Positions 12,301 to 21,060 of a DNA stretch of 64,000 nt are shown in pieces. Each line of letters starts with the position of its first letter. The stretch's first letter is position 1. This DNA comes from Pseudorasbora parva. Lineage: Eukaryota > Chordata > Actinopteri > Cypriniformes > Gobionidae. The stretch spans positions 6,218,446-6,282,445 of the forward strand of contig NC_090172.1 of NCBI RefSeq assembly GCF_024679245.1, written 5' to 3'. The notes beneath the pieces are model-generated. The model saw only the letters and a program-made list of their open reading frames with translations. It did not search any database and had not been told where the DNA came from. The position numbers and the translations under genes were made by a program.

Positions 12301-15300
12301 AAAAAAAAAAAAACTACGTAGACAAAATGTACATTGCTGCATATTTCACTGCAGTTTCCAGCTTAAATTTACAGAAGATGCAGTAAAACATCAAAATCTT
12401 TTGTTCCTTTTCACACATTTGATTTCAGGGGAAGATTATGACCCATTTTTTAATGCAGCTCCTTGCACAACTGCTCAGTAGCTCAGCTGGTACAAAACTG
12501 CTCATGTGATCTAATTCGAGTCGTGACACTCCACAAATGAGCTCAAAGCTTCGTAGAAGGAAGCGGAAATTGCATGGTTGCTTTTCATCTCACATTTGTT
12601 TTAGGATTAGGGTAGAGTTTGGTAAAGGGGGAGTTCAATTTAAACAACTTTAAAGCTAGGCACACACCCAGCCGACGGTCGGCCATCGAGCCGGTTTTAA
12701 GCATGTTCCGCACCATTGGCTCTAGTTGTCAACATGTAGACTCGGCGTTGGGCCGTTGATGAGAGAGAAAACTCTGATTGGCTGTTCAGTTTAGCAAACG
12801 AGTTGGTGCACGAGAAGAGTAAAAGTGATGAAATTGTCATGACGGCACAGACAGAAGGCTGGTGTAACTGTACACCATCTCACCACATTACACTGCGTGA
12901 ATATTTTCATAATAACATGAGCAGAGTGGAATAAAGAACGTAATCCGCATGATTGATATTCAAAACGCAAACACTTCTTTGTTTAAGGTTTGTATACCTG
13001 CAGTCTTGATTTCGATTACCCATTTTGAATGACAAATTTAGATTAATACATTTACTTAAATAGACAGTTATTAAATCTCCTTGCATGATTCATTTAAATA
13101 CTCACCTCTCATTAATTCTGCGTCTGAAAGGGAAACTCCTACAAATGCATAAGCAGTAAGGTCAGCCGCAAAAATAACCCTGTCCACGCCTTTTCAGTGA
13201 TAATTCATCACTGCATGTCTTTAGTAAATCCTGACCGTAGTTTTTTAACACCAAAGAGGGTTTGCATTGGACCAAGATTTTAGTAAATCTGTCCCTAAAA
13301 GTTAATGTGAGCATTAACTTTTAGTGCTAGATATTTCATTTCCGAACTGTGTGTATGTATTAAAGGTGCACTATGTAGTATCTTTGCAGTAAAATATCCA
13401 AAAACCACTAGGCCAGTGTGATATATTTTGTTCAGTTGAGTACTTACAATATCCCAAATGTTTCCAACTATTTGTAAATTATGAGAAAATTGCTATTTTA
13501 ACCAAAAACCGTAACATTTCAGCATAGCGTTTGAGGAAGTCGACTGTCAATTGTCATATCTGCGCTACTCTTAATTTATAAAATACTCTGGTTTCGGGTT
13601 TTATTTGGCATGAGCGCTTTACTCTTAGCAGTGTGAACAAGTGAACGCACGGAGTAACGTCATAACATCATTTTCAACACACTTAATAAGTAAACAGAGC
13701 TGCATTACCTCATAGTCATAACCCAAAGAGCGGATCAGTGCAGGCGCCCGGCGACTGTGTCCCGTCCCGTCATAATAAAAGTCCCGGTGCTCGCGAGACG
13801 TGTTTGTTTAACAATCGCTACAGCAGCCGTGCTCAGCTCCACAACACTCACTCCTGCTCTGCTTTACACTACAGTAACGTTAATAACCGCATTCATGAAT
13901 GTGATTTCTGCCCTTGTCCTATTTTCCACCGGCTGTGAGGTGAAGACCACATGTCCCAAGATACTGCGCTCACATTTTGTGTCATCAAACTATGGCTTTG
14001 TTTTGAATAGGCGCCCTCCAGTGGACGGGAAGTTGCATAGTGCACCTTTAAACAACATAAAATATTGCAAAAGTCATGTTTAACTGTTTTGGACAAAATT
14101 GAACGTGCTATTTAGTCATAGGATGTCACTTTGAAACTGCCATGAAATATGTTTCCAGCAACGCAATATGATTTTTTTTTTTAATGCTCCCTTTAAAAGC
14201 TTTATGGACTACATTGCTGTTTTATAACACGTGCCTGTGATGCTTTAATATGCTGTCTACTTACGCAGCTCAATAGGTTTTGGAACAAAACAATGCAGTC
14301 TGTGTTTCAAAGATCAGGAGCAATAAGTTTGACAGAAAGGGGTGTCAAGTATATGTTGAATTCTTTTCTCTCAGATTTCCCCCAGCATGTCTTCTCATAC
14401 TCTGCCTTATAAATGCTTTATTCTTCTGTTTCATTCTCTTTTCTCCACTTTCTGTCCTGTTGGCTGGTAGCGCACAGTAGGAAAAGTGTCTCTGGTAGTG
14501 GGCGCTAGAGCTGACGCTCTGGTTAACCTCTATGAGAACGATCACAGGCCTCAGGCAAGCGGCTCAGGCTCTCCGGTAAGCCACGGATCAGCTGTTCGGT
14601 TTAATGTTTCAACTGAAAAACAAAAGCGATTTCTTGAAATCATGAGGTCATCTTGTGCATTTAAGTTCATGTTAACAATTCTGTCATTATTTATTTACTC
14701 ACCCTCATTTTATTCCAAACCTGTATTATATTCTTACTTTCCTGGAATACAGGAGATACTTTCTATAAATGGTAATAGTGAAGAAATGAAATGCAAAACC
14801 ATATCAAATGTCACATAAACTGCAATTTCCATCTTTATTATATTTTCAGAAATAAATATTATTTAAATTTTGGCCTTGTTTGCATAGTGTATACTGCAAA
14901 AAACAATACTTTTTCCTGGTATTTATCATAGTGATTGGTCATAAAAGAAGTCAACACTTTGTGAAGGAGTTTGCACTTGTCAAGTATTTTTGTATTATAC
15001 TAGGGCGCTGTTTACACCTGGTATTAAGATGTGTTTTGGTCGATCGGATCACAAGTGGACGACACTAAATACAGGTGGAAACGGGTCTAAAGCGTTTTGA
15101 GCTTGTCCACTTTGGACCACGTCCAGAGGTAGTGGAAAACACATTGGACCGGATTGCTTTCGTAGTGTAGAAGCTCATGTGGTCGAATGTGTTCAAACAG
15201 CCACAAAAGACCGTCTTCTCTCCATCTCCAGTCGCATTCATATGCAAACTGCGTGAGTTTATTTCATCCATAGTCCAAAAGATCCAAAAAAGCCCATACA

Positions 15301-18208
15301 TTTACCCACCCATAGACCCTCCCCTCTAAGAAATTAGGACAGAAGAGGTCAAAAGTGGAAAAAAGAGATGGATTAAAACACGAGGTGTAAAACGAGAATG
15401 TGTCTCCCTAGACGAGTCTGCTAGTGATCCGATCGACCCAAACGCATCTTAATACCTGCTGTAACGGGTCAATGTTTTATTTTCAGCATACTTTAATTCA
15501 CACTATCTTGACCAGATTTTTTCTTTTTTTCCCCCTAGCCTTCCTTAAAAAGAGAATTTCAGAGTCTGGGCGATGTGTGTCATGCGTGTAAGAAGCGAGT
15601 GTTTGTAGTGGAGAGGCTCAGCGCCGAGGGACTCCACTTCCACAGGGAATGTTTCCGCTGCGATACCTGCAGAGCGCCGCTGCGTCAGGGAGGACATTCC
15701 TTCGATTCGCTGGAAGGTACTGTGATGGGCCTGTACTGCACTCTCACCGTTTCTCTTTAAAGGAAGAGTTCACTCTAAAATGAACATTAAATCATCAAAA
15801 CCAAACCCGCATGATGGTTTGGTTTTCTTCTGTGTAACACAAGGAGATATTTAGCAGAATGTCCACACAGCCTTTTTCTACATAAGGAAAGAGAATGGAA
15901 CAAACTAACAAAAAACCATCACAAAAGTAGTTCAAATCACTCTATTCTAGAGCTACACGATTAACCAATAAAAGATCGCTATCTTGATTCAAACACTAAT
16001 GCAATCTTAATCCTAAATGACAATGATTAGCTTATGTCTATTAAACCTTTGATAAGTGCGATCACAGTGAACATTCAGATCTGAGCCAGAGAGAGCAGTC
16101 GTCATGCATAGGTATGAAACAGCTTCACAAACACACAATATTATCTTTTCATCCACAATAATTCAAATGATCACAGAAGAACTAAGATATAAGTTTATAG
16201 TCTGGATATAAACTCTGATGTCTACGGTAGAGATCAAAATAGAGCATTAATTCAGGGCTTATTTTTGAGCAAATTTTTGTGAACACCTCAAATTTGACAT
16301 TTTTTCATTGTTTAGCTCGTTATTAGCCCGAGCGCATTCCCACTCATTTTGCCAGCATGTATCACATGTTTCTTAGGCGTGCCAGCAACCGAAATGAAAT
16401 CTTGGTCCTTTCCTGGGGGATGAGGCTAGGATTGTGTGGGTCCTCTCAGTCCAGGGGGGGCACATGGATGTCCATATGGGGCAGGGCTCCCCCTTTGCCA
16501 CCGGCACTGAGCGCAGCAAATTAAACACGGGAGCAATCTGCAAACTTTTCCGTCCTGTAGCAACTCATGATATGATAACTGCACATAATGTAATAAGTAT
16601 TACATTATTGTTTAAATAAAATACTCATAATGTAATAATATTCTCAAAACATCTTAAATCTTACATTATGAGAAATTGATTAATGCCACACATTTTAATT
16701 TTAAGTATCAGTTATCTGGTGAATATTGTAGACAGGATAAAGGGTTAGTTCACCCAAAAAATTAAAATTCTGTCATTAATTACTTACCCAAAATGTCGTT
16801 CGACACCCATAAGACCTCATTTCCTCTCTCAAGACCCATAAAGGCACTAAAGACGTCGTTACAAAGCCCATCTCACTACAGCGGCTCTACAATCATTTTA
16901 TGAAGCCACGAGAATAGTTTTTGTGTGCACAAAAACAAAATAACAACTTATATAGTGATGGGCCGTATTAAAAACATTGTTTAGAACGGTTATGAATCAG
17001 CGTAGCGATTCATGATTTGCGTGTCAAACTGCTGAAATTACGTGACAGTGGCGATCCGATTTATGAATCAATACGCTGATTCATAGTGGTTCGAATCTTT
17101 GTTTGAAATCGACCCATCACTATATAAGTCGTTATTTAATTGTAGAGCCGCTGTAGTGAGATGGGCTTTGTAACGACGTCTTTAGTGCCTTTATGGGTCT
17201 TGAGAGAGGAAATGACATTGGTGTCAATGAAGGCCTTTCTGAGCCATCGGATTTCAACAAAAATATCTTCATTTGTGTTCTGAAGATGAACGGAGGTCTG
17301 ACGGGTGTCGAACAACATTAGGGTAAGTAATTAATGACAGAATTTAATTTTTTTGGGTGAATTAACCCTTTAAGACTGGATTTAGAATTAAACAATTTTT
17401 TTTATCATTTAATTTCTGTAAGGGAATACTAATTGTTTTTAATGTTTTAAAAGTTATGATGACAACATGAAATATTTTTGGTGAGTTTATAATGTAATAC
17501 ATTTCCCATAATGTAAAAAATATTACATTATGAACATTTTATCACAATAATAATGTAATACTTATTACATAATGTGTTTACATATTTATTACATATTTAC
17601 TGTTTACAAGTACAGTAAATATTACCACACCTTCACGCTAACGGTTTACAATAATGCTTTCTTTTCCTCCTATAGGAAAGCTGTACTGCAAACTCCACTT
17701 TGCTCAACGGAAGTCCTTAGTGACGAATGGGAGATCACAAAATCTACATACGGTAAGAACACCATTCAGCCAGTCATTTATGTATTGTAATTCCTCAAAA
17801 GCTGTCTTACAGTAGTGCGTCTTTCCTCAGAAATGTAATAACGGATCCCACGACGGCTCCAGCTGGAGACCGGAGGGCCGTGAGGATCATCTTCAGGCCG
17901 AGTCTCCAGGTATCCTGTCCTCTCTGAAGCGATGCCTGTGCTGGCCGCTGCACGTGAGCCAGTCTGTGTGTTCTGTGCCCCGCCGTGTGTTTAACTGGCT
18001 GCATGGGAAAGTGTGGGCCGCGAGTGTTCACCTGATGGATAACGCTGGGGATTACGCCTTCCTGTACGAGCTGCTCAGCGTGAGTCTGCCTCTGCTCGCG
18101 GTTCTCCACGAACAGCTCGTCCAAATGTACGCAGAGGTGGAGCCGCTCAATCTACAGCCTCTACAGCACTGGCTGGAAGAGCACATGGGCCGCTGGGTCT
18201 TAGTGTGA
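201..18208 (+). CDS. mical2: MICAL2-like F-actin monooxygenase, 3' part (multi-exon, 5' end outside window)
   Basis: This is the 3' portion of a MICAL gene. MICAL proteins have an N-terminal FAD monooxygenase domain that oxidises actin methionines and disassembles F-actin, followed by a CH domain and a LIM domain. The FAD and CH exons must lie left of the window. Exons supported here are 201-308, 14471-14575, 15539-15716, 17676-17752 and 17831-18208; less certain linker exons are 4922-4996, 5530-5607, 9630-9745, 9869-9938 and 10536-10619. All have AG acceptors and GT donors, and the phases chain in frame from 201 to the stop at 18206-18208. The LIM residues are complete. The MICAL2 assignment, rather than MICAL1 or MICAL3, rests mainly on the downstream alpha-parvin gene, because human MICAL2 and PARVA are close neighbours. 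No C-terminal bMERB/Rab-binding domain is seen after the LIM domain, as in short MICAL2 forms. Which fish paralogue (a or b) cannot be told. Confidence 0.8.
946..2410. mobile_element. Degenerate copy of the THAP/P2X7 TTAA element family
   Basis: TTAA at 946-949 is followed by a G-run and GTGAAACCCTCAG. The next 100 bases closely match the left end of the element at 45281, including the shared words CTTGAGTACCTATAGAGTA and ATATCTCCGAAAAGTC. A GGGCGGAGCTAAA block near 1133-1145 also matches. The coding exon of the better copy is not preserved here, and the right end is not clear, so 2410 is only a rough limit. Confidence 0.55.
2858..3605 (+). mobile_element. Decayed Tc1-like transposon with both terminal inverted repeats
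   Basis: The ends are CACTCCTGGGCCAAGCC and, inverted, CACTCCTGGGCTAAAAACG, each flanked by TA (2856-2857 and 3606-3607), the Tc1/mariner target duplication. Inside, on the + strand, are transposase remnants in broken frames: WSDES near 2985-2999, a QQDNTQA-like block near 3256-3276, and SPDLNPI near 3346-3366. The glutamate expected after NPI reads as leucine. At about 750 bp it is roughly half the length of a full Tc1 element and cannot encode a working transposase. Confidence 0.8.
4040..4280. repeat. Inverted-repeat MITE
   Basis: The ends are inverted copies of the common fish MITE consensus: a TTATGTTGTTCCAAA-type arm on the left and a TTGGAACAACATGAGGAGTAA arm on the right. A second internal inverted pair is GAAAGCTGAGAGACTT with AATCTCTCAGCTTT. 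No coding content. Confidence 0.6.
4922..4996 (+). CDS. mical2: Candidate mical2 linker exon, type B copy 1
   Basis: A 25-codon stretch, open and phase 0 at both ends. It is preceded by a long pyrimidine tract ending in AATAAG and followed by CAG|GTGCTG. The predicted peptide is polar and charged (TDKSQSGHLDMQLCEEKRES), as expected for the disordered CH-LIM linker. It aligns loosely with the candidate exons at 5530-5607 and 9869-9938, suggesting a duplicated exon. Not recognised in a named protein; it may be alternatively spliced or a chance open frame. Confidence 0.45.
5530..5607 (+). CDS. mical2: Candidate mical2 linker exon, type B copy 2
   Basis: A 26-codon stretch, phase 0 at both ends. 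The acceptor TTTGGTTTAG follows a pyrimidine-rich tract and the donor is CTG|GTGAGTGTT. DNA similarity to 9869-9938 includes the shared GGTGAGTGTTT donor and blocks such as ACCNNNNNTACAT. In the shared frame both peptides carry S-K/R-P and a QGE motif. A shorter reading in another frame using an internal donor at 5590 was considered and set aside, because its phase does not connect to the next exon. Confidence 0.45.
5940..7202. mobile_element. TTAA-flanked DNA element, 1.26 kb, non-coding
   Basis: TTAA at 5940-5943 and 7199-7202 bounds perfect 16-bp inverted ends, CCACTTCAGCTCTGCA at 5944-5959 and its complement at 7183-7198. This is the layout of piggyBac-type elements. The interior is AT-rich, contains a run of C at 6151-6171, and shows no transposase-like frame, so it is non-autonomous. 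It lies within a mical2 intron. The right TTAA is shared with the start of another MITE. Confidence 0.75.
7199..7394. repeat. Short inverted-repeat MITE (AAAGGGATAGCTCACCC type)
   Basis: The left arm, AAAGGGATAGCTCACCC followed by TTACTCACCCTC, pairs with a right arm reading GAGGGTGATTAAATGATGAC then GAGTCAACTATCC. This is the ubiquitous cyprinid MITE seen again at 11977, 16738, 40392 and 43296. Confidence 0.7.
7605..8262. repeat. Long imperfect inverted repeat (nested MITEs)
   Basis: About 165 bp at 7605-7775 is repeated in inverted form at about 8090-8262. Both contain GGCATGCC/GCATGCC, CTTCCNCCACTCCTTAAAAA and a 'TTTACCCAAAAATGAAAAT' arm. The outer flanks (about 7430 and 8480) also match weakly, so a larger foldback element of roughly 1.1 kb may be involved. 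No coding content. Confidence 0.6.
8749..8823. repeat. Near-perfect 28-bp hairpin
   Basis: Arms 8749-8776 and 8796-8823 are inverted copies of TAATGCTTGCACAAAGTGGT plus AATGCCAC, with one mismatch, around a 19-nt loop. The size resembles a microRNA precursor or a tiny MITE remnant. Nothing else identifies it. Confidence 0.55.
9064..9554. mobile_element. hAT-like non-autonomous element (TAGCCTG-ended)
   Basis: The left end TAGCCTGACAAGCCAGACCC is paired with a right end reading GTCTAGATTTCTAGGCTA. The interior is GC-rich with no transposase frame. A related end appears at about 25733 (GCCTGATATGGTCAGACTC) and probably at the insertion near 33265 (GGTAAGACCAGGCTA). The hAT label is an inference from end type; an 8-bp duplication was not verified. 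Confidence 0.5.
9630..9745 (+). CDS. mical2: Candidate mical2 linker exon, type A
   Basis: 116 nt between GAACAG|ACC and TCAAG|GTAAAG, open in phase 0 and ending in phase 2. The two leftover bases join the first base of 9869-9938 to complete a serine codon. The predicted 38 residues are rich in serine and histidine, low complexity, and contain IPECSAPLHLSFTLSSAF. This fits a disordered linker but no named domain. Related but frame-broken DNA lies near 4690-4790 and 5340-5436. Confidence 0.4.
9869..9938 (+). CDS. mical2: Candidate mical2 linker exon, type B copy 3
   Basis: 70 nt between TTTTCAAG and ACG|GTGAGTG. It starts in phase 2, continuing the exon at 9630-9745, and ends in phase 0, matching the next exon at 10536. 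The peptide contains SKPEIHYGINWQGEAKSYSQ. The phase continuity across three consecutive candidate exons is the main support. Confidence 0.5.
10536..10619 (+). CDS. mical2: mical2 linker exon (28 codons)
   Basis: An 84-nt exon, phase 0 at both ends, with acceptor ACATTTTCAG and donor AAACAG|GTATAT. The polar peptide SNTSTTSFTLRKQTDIPQSN followed by GDSYAPKQ is typical of an unstructured linker. Its phase agrees with both neighbours (9938 and 14471). No known domain. Confidence 0.55.
11088..11980. mobile_element. Large foldback element, nearly palindromic, TTAA-flanked
   Basis: Starts TTAAAGGGATACTCCATCGC and ends with the inverted form before TTAA. About 260 bp of each arm match, including GGGAACACGTGGAGGTGTTT and the GCTATCAGATCGTCACC block. 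The middle (11465-11660) is again an inverted repeat, with GTACTTCGACTCGGCGCAGT and its complement around a short CT-rich spacer. The whole 890 bp could fold on itself. No transposase frame. Confidence 0.8.
11977..12269. repeat. MITE abutting the foldback element
   Basis: The arms are TTAAGGGATAATTCAGCC with TTTACCCGCCCTCATG on the left and GGTGAGTAAATGCTG with GGGTGAACTATCCATTTAA on the right. Internal inverted blocks are CTGCTGAACACAAG and CTTTTGTGTTCAGCAG. It shares its TTAA with the preceding element. Confidence 0.75.
13360..14051. mobile_element. TTAA-flanked element with AGGTGCACTATG ends
   Basis: TTAA at 13360-13363 and 14048-14051 flanks AGGTGCACTATGTAG and its inverted partner CATAGTGCACCT. 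The interior of about 680 bp is mixed in GC with no transposase. A further partial copy of this end is at 50426 (TTAAAGGTGCACTATGTAAT). Confidence 0.75.
14471..14575 (+). CDS. mical2: mical2 pre-LIM exon
   Basis: A 35-codon exon, phase 0 at both ends. The acceptor is CTGGTAG after an extended TTCTCTTTTCTCC tract, and the donor is CCG|GTAAGC. The peptide includes a VGKVS...LVNLYENDHRP stretch. I remember similar sequence shortly before the LIM domain in MICAL proteins. It is followed in frame by the LIM exon. Confidence 0.75.
15003..15468. mobile_element. Non-autonomous DNA element (hAT-like), inverted ends
   Basis: The left end GGCGCTGTTTACACCTGGTA TTAAGATG pairs with right-end CATCTTAATACCTG. 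Inner arms GATCGGATCAC and GTGATCCGATCGACC also match. It lies in the intron immediately before the LIM exon. No coding frame of note. Confidence 0.6.
15539..15716 (+). CDS. mical2: mical2 LIM domain exon 1
   Basis: 178 nt (phase 0 to 1), between CCCCCTAG and GAAG|GTACTG. It encodes most of a LIM zinc-binding domain. The first zinc site has CHAC, with HREC about 22 residues later; the second site begins with CDTC. The remaining cysteine/histidine pair (YCKLH) is supplied by the next exon. The LIM domain in MICALs mediates protein interactions and autoinhibition. This is the best-supported part of the gene. Confidence 0.93.
15950..16330. repeat. Interspersed repeat shared with 35830-36180
   Basis: The blocks AGCTACACGATTAACCA, TTCAAACACTAATGCAATCTTA and GTCTATTAAACCTTTGA recur, diverged, at 35820-35920. 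It is an unclassified dispersed repeat in the LIM-domain intron. Confidence 0.45.
16736..17375. repeat. MITE with long inverted arms
   Basis: The left arm AAAGGGTTAGTTCACCC with TCTGTCATTAATTACTTACC pairs with a right arm GGTAAGTAATTAATGACAGA and GGGTGAATTAACCCTTTA. Inner inverted blocks (AAGACCTCATTTCCTCTCTC; TAAAGACGTCGTTACAAAGC) extend the palindrome for over 150 bp per arm. Confidence 0.8.
17676..17752 (+). CDS. mical2: mical2 LIM domain exon 2
   Basis: 77 nt, phase 1 to 0, between CTCCTATAG and ACG|GTAAGA. It completes the LIM domain with GKLYCKLHFAQRKS, giving the final Cys and His zinc ligands, then a short basic tail. Phase joins correctly with the exons on either side. Confidence 0.93.
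17831..18208 (+). CDS. mical2: mical2 terminal coding exon with stop
   Basis: 378 nt in frame from the acceptor CTTTCCTCAG to TGA at 18206-18208, encoding about 125 residues. The first 30 are polar. Then comes a cysteine/tryptophan-containing stretch (LKRCLCWPLHVSQSV) and a hydrophobic helix-like segment around AFLYELLSVSLPLLAVLHEQ. This could be a membrane-associating or buried helix. I cannot match it to a named domain, and it is not the bMERB domain found in long MICAL proteins. GC content is higher than in the surrounding introns, consistent with real coding sequence. Confidence 0.75.
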   Translation, partial: KCNNGSHDGSSWRPEGREDHLQAESPGILSSLKRCLCWPLHVSQSVCSVPRRVFNWLHGKVWAASVHLMDNAGDYAFLYELLSVSLPLLAVLHEQLVQMYAEVEPLNLQPLQHWLEEHMGRWVLV

Positions 18209-21060
18209 GAGACACGGCATCGGGCCACAGCGTGTCCCTTTAAAACCGTTAGTATGCGGACGTTTGTTCAGAACTGAAAAACACACAGAACCTTGAGATG
18301 TTTCCATGAACAAAACAGTCTGAACTTGAGATGTATTTCCTACTTATTCAGAGGGTGGAAATTAAACCGCTTGGTTTGGAGTGTGTGCAAATTACCAAAG
18401 GTTTGAGTAAAAAAAAGTGTTGAACACGGAGTGAACTTTAAGCACTTTAATGAGTGAGCTGCCTTTATATGCACGATTAAAAGAGGCGTTATGCTTTTTA
18501 ATTATTAATGGACTTTCTTTGTCGAGACTGCAAGTTTACAAACCCTGACTGATCAAGCTGCAAACGCGTCTCGTCCACTCGGTTAACCATTCACAAACAC
18601 TGAAGTCACGTTCTTCTGGCATGTTTACACTTCTTATGAAAATCATACAGCATATCTGTAAAGGAATGCCCGGGTTCAACACAAGCTTATCTATTGACAG
18701 CATCTGGGAAATGTTGGCAAATTGCGATTCGTCCTTCAGATTGTCAAAACAAACAAGTATTACAGTGGAAGTCTATGGGACAAAACATTCCAGACGGTTC
18801 GAAGCGGAAATGTGCACCTTATAATTATTTTTTTTTACCAAAGCATCTATAGTAATTCTTCAAAAGAAACGTGTGCTATTTGAGCTATGACATTTTTAGC
18901 ACACTAGCCCATATTGACACAATGTGTTGTCATGTGGCTGTACTTTCAAAACATTTGAATAATTTGGGATTTATTCCATGGTCACGGAATGTCTTGTTCT
19001 ATATATTTCCATTGAAAGTGCATTACTTTAATTATGATATTCTTTTCACAATGATCTCTGTTAAACTGTATTTCACAGATGTTGCCGATAGAGATTCATT
19101 TATGTTGAACATTAAGCTTTAAAGACACGTGCTCTTACACGTGTTGTGTATCTATAACTAGGGATGCTTCGATATGGACATTTGAATGGATAGACTTAAT
19201 TTTTATATTTTGAAGCCTACAGATATATATATATAGGCTGATAATACATATAAAACTACATTTTGATATGTAAAAACCCTGAACATGCAGATTTAAAACA
19301 GGTGCAACAACAGTTTTGTATTGTTTACTACAATCTTTTAACATATTGACCTACTATGATCAATTAGAATAAATAAATGATACATTAAATATAACAAAAT
19401 AATTCAAATAAAAAAGGTATTGTTTATTAAATTTTGAGGTATTAATGAGGTATCATGACCATTTTATGGAAGCTTGTTTCCGCCACTGAATAAAAAAAGG
19501 TAATTGTGACTTTTTATCTTGCAATTCACACTTTTCTTGCAATTGTGAATTTACATCTTACAATTCTGACCATTTTTTCCAGAAATGCGTGATATAAAGT
19601 TGCAGTTCCGAGTTATAAAGTTAGAATTGTGAGATATAAAGTTGCAATTGCAGGTCAAATTGGGGGAAAAAAAGAGTCAGATTTACACGTTATAAAGTCG
19701 CAATTGCACGAAAGAGGGAAAAAGGTCAGAATTTGCGAGATATATAGTCAAAATTGTGAGGGGAAAAAAAGTCAAATTGTGGGAAAAAAGTCAAAATTGC
19801 GACTTTATATCTTGCGATTGTCACTTAATATCTTGCGATATTGCAACAAAAAAAGTCTCAATGATCTTTTTTTATTAGTTTTATTCCATGACAGAATCTT
19901 CCATATCATTTGGCTATGATTCATCATTTAAATATATCTGCTTATTTTATGAGACTGATACAGATTAAAGTCACATTTACTGACCAACATGACAACGGAT
20001 ATATTGTGCATCCCCGTATGAACCAAAGAGCAAATATTTATGCATTACGTAGTTCTCAGGCTTTGCTGTATAGTTCTCATGGAGAGCCACTGAACAGTTC
20101 CAAATGCACATGAATTGCTGTCTGTGTTTACCAGTATGTTAGATAGTGATCAAACTTACACTGTGGAAAACCAGCCATAATCAAACTTGTGTTCAAATGA
20201 GAAATTCTGTCATACTTATAAATCATGCAAAACACAGAAACAACTTTAACCCCATCATCTGATTCACTGGACGATTGCTGTGGTTGTTTTTGGTGTCATT
20301 TGCTACCTATAATGTACTGTGTGAAGGTAATGCTGTACTTATATACTCTAGAGTAACACATTTACAGTTCCTAAGTGCAATTAAAATGCACAGTTGTTCC
20401 AGTCAGGAGTATTAATAACATGAAAAATACTTTTTTTTGTTGACACTGGAAGGTGATTGTTAGAGTGCAATGTTTATTGGTATGGATGGCGATTGCAGAT
20501 TGATCATCAAATAACATGCATGAAAATAAAGCATGGATGTTTAAGTTAAATCCATTTTTTGTGCATTATCGGCTTGTTTCACTGTTTGCAGGCTGCGTTG
20601 TGATATGATTGACTTCTCATTTATATTTCTCCTCCTGTAGTCTGCTCTTGCTGATGGAAAGGTGATCGTGTGTGTCTGAAGGTCTCTTGTAGTGTCTTTC
20701 ACCTTCGGTTATTTCCCAGCTGTGGAAATACACGGAGCATGACACTAACCGCCTGCCTCTGACTCTTTCATCTGCACGTCACGTCTGCTGACATGTTTCT
20801 CTTTTCTGTCTTTCTTCAAGGCCTGCTAATTACTTGCTCATGCAGTCTGTCTTTTCTTCATTTCTTTCTGTTTCAGAGGTGGCTTACATTTCAGAAACCT
20901 ACACGCAGTGCCTCTGAAAGCAGGTCATTAGTATCCTAAAAAGCAGCACCTTTTATTGGACATGTTGTAAAACTGTTTGAAGAGTTTTTTGCTGTATAGT
21001 TTCCACTTGAAACATTTTTTGTTGCGTTATTTATCTTAAGCCATACTCTTGCAATAAAAA
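18209..21060 (+). other. Probable mical2 3' untranslated and downstream region
   Basis: No protein-coding exon was recognised after the stop. Candidate polyadenylation signals are ATTAAA at 18476, AATAAA at 20525 and AATAAA at 21053; sequence alone does not say which is used. 19490-19860 holds a repeat built from variations of CGCAATTGTGAGATATAAAGT in both orientations. A small exon-like stretch near 20641-20661 (CTCCTGTAG ... AAAG|GTGATC) is too short to support. Confidence 0.4.
19490..19865. repeat. AT-rich inverted/tandem repeat with CGCAATT motifs
   Basis: Multiple degenerate copies of a unit like AAGTCAGAATTGCGAGATAT occur, forward on the right side and inverted on the left (ATCTTGCAATTCACACTTTT). 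This forms a foldback about 370 bp long. This type is common in fish genomes. Non-coding. Confidence 0.55.

Noticed and set aside
13738..14083. Overlapping open frames of 66 and 108 residues
   Set aside because: They lie inside the TTAA-flanked non-coding element at 13360-14051 and have no motif.
20641..20661. Possible 21-nt microexon after the mical2 stop
   Set aside because: It has an acceptor-like CTCCTGTAG and a weak donor, but it lies after a clear stop codon and no partner exon was found.
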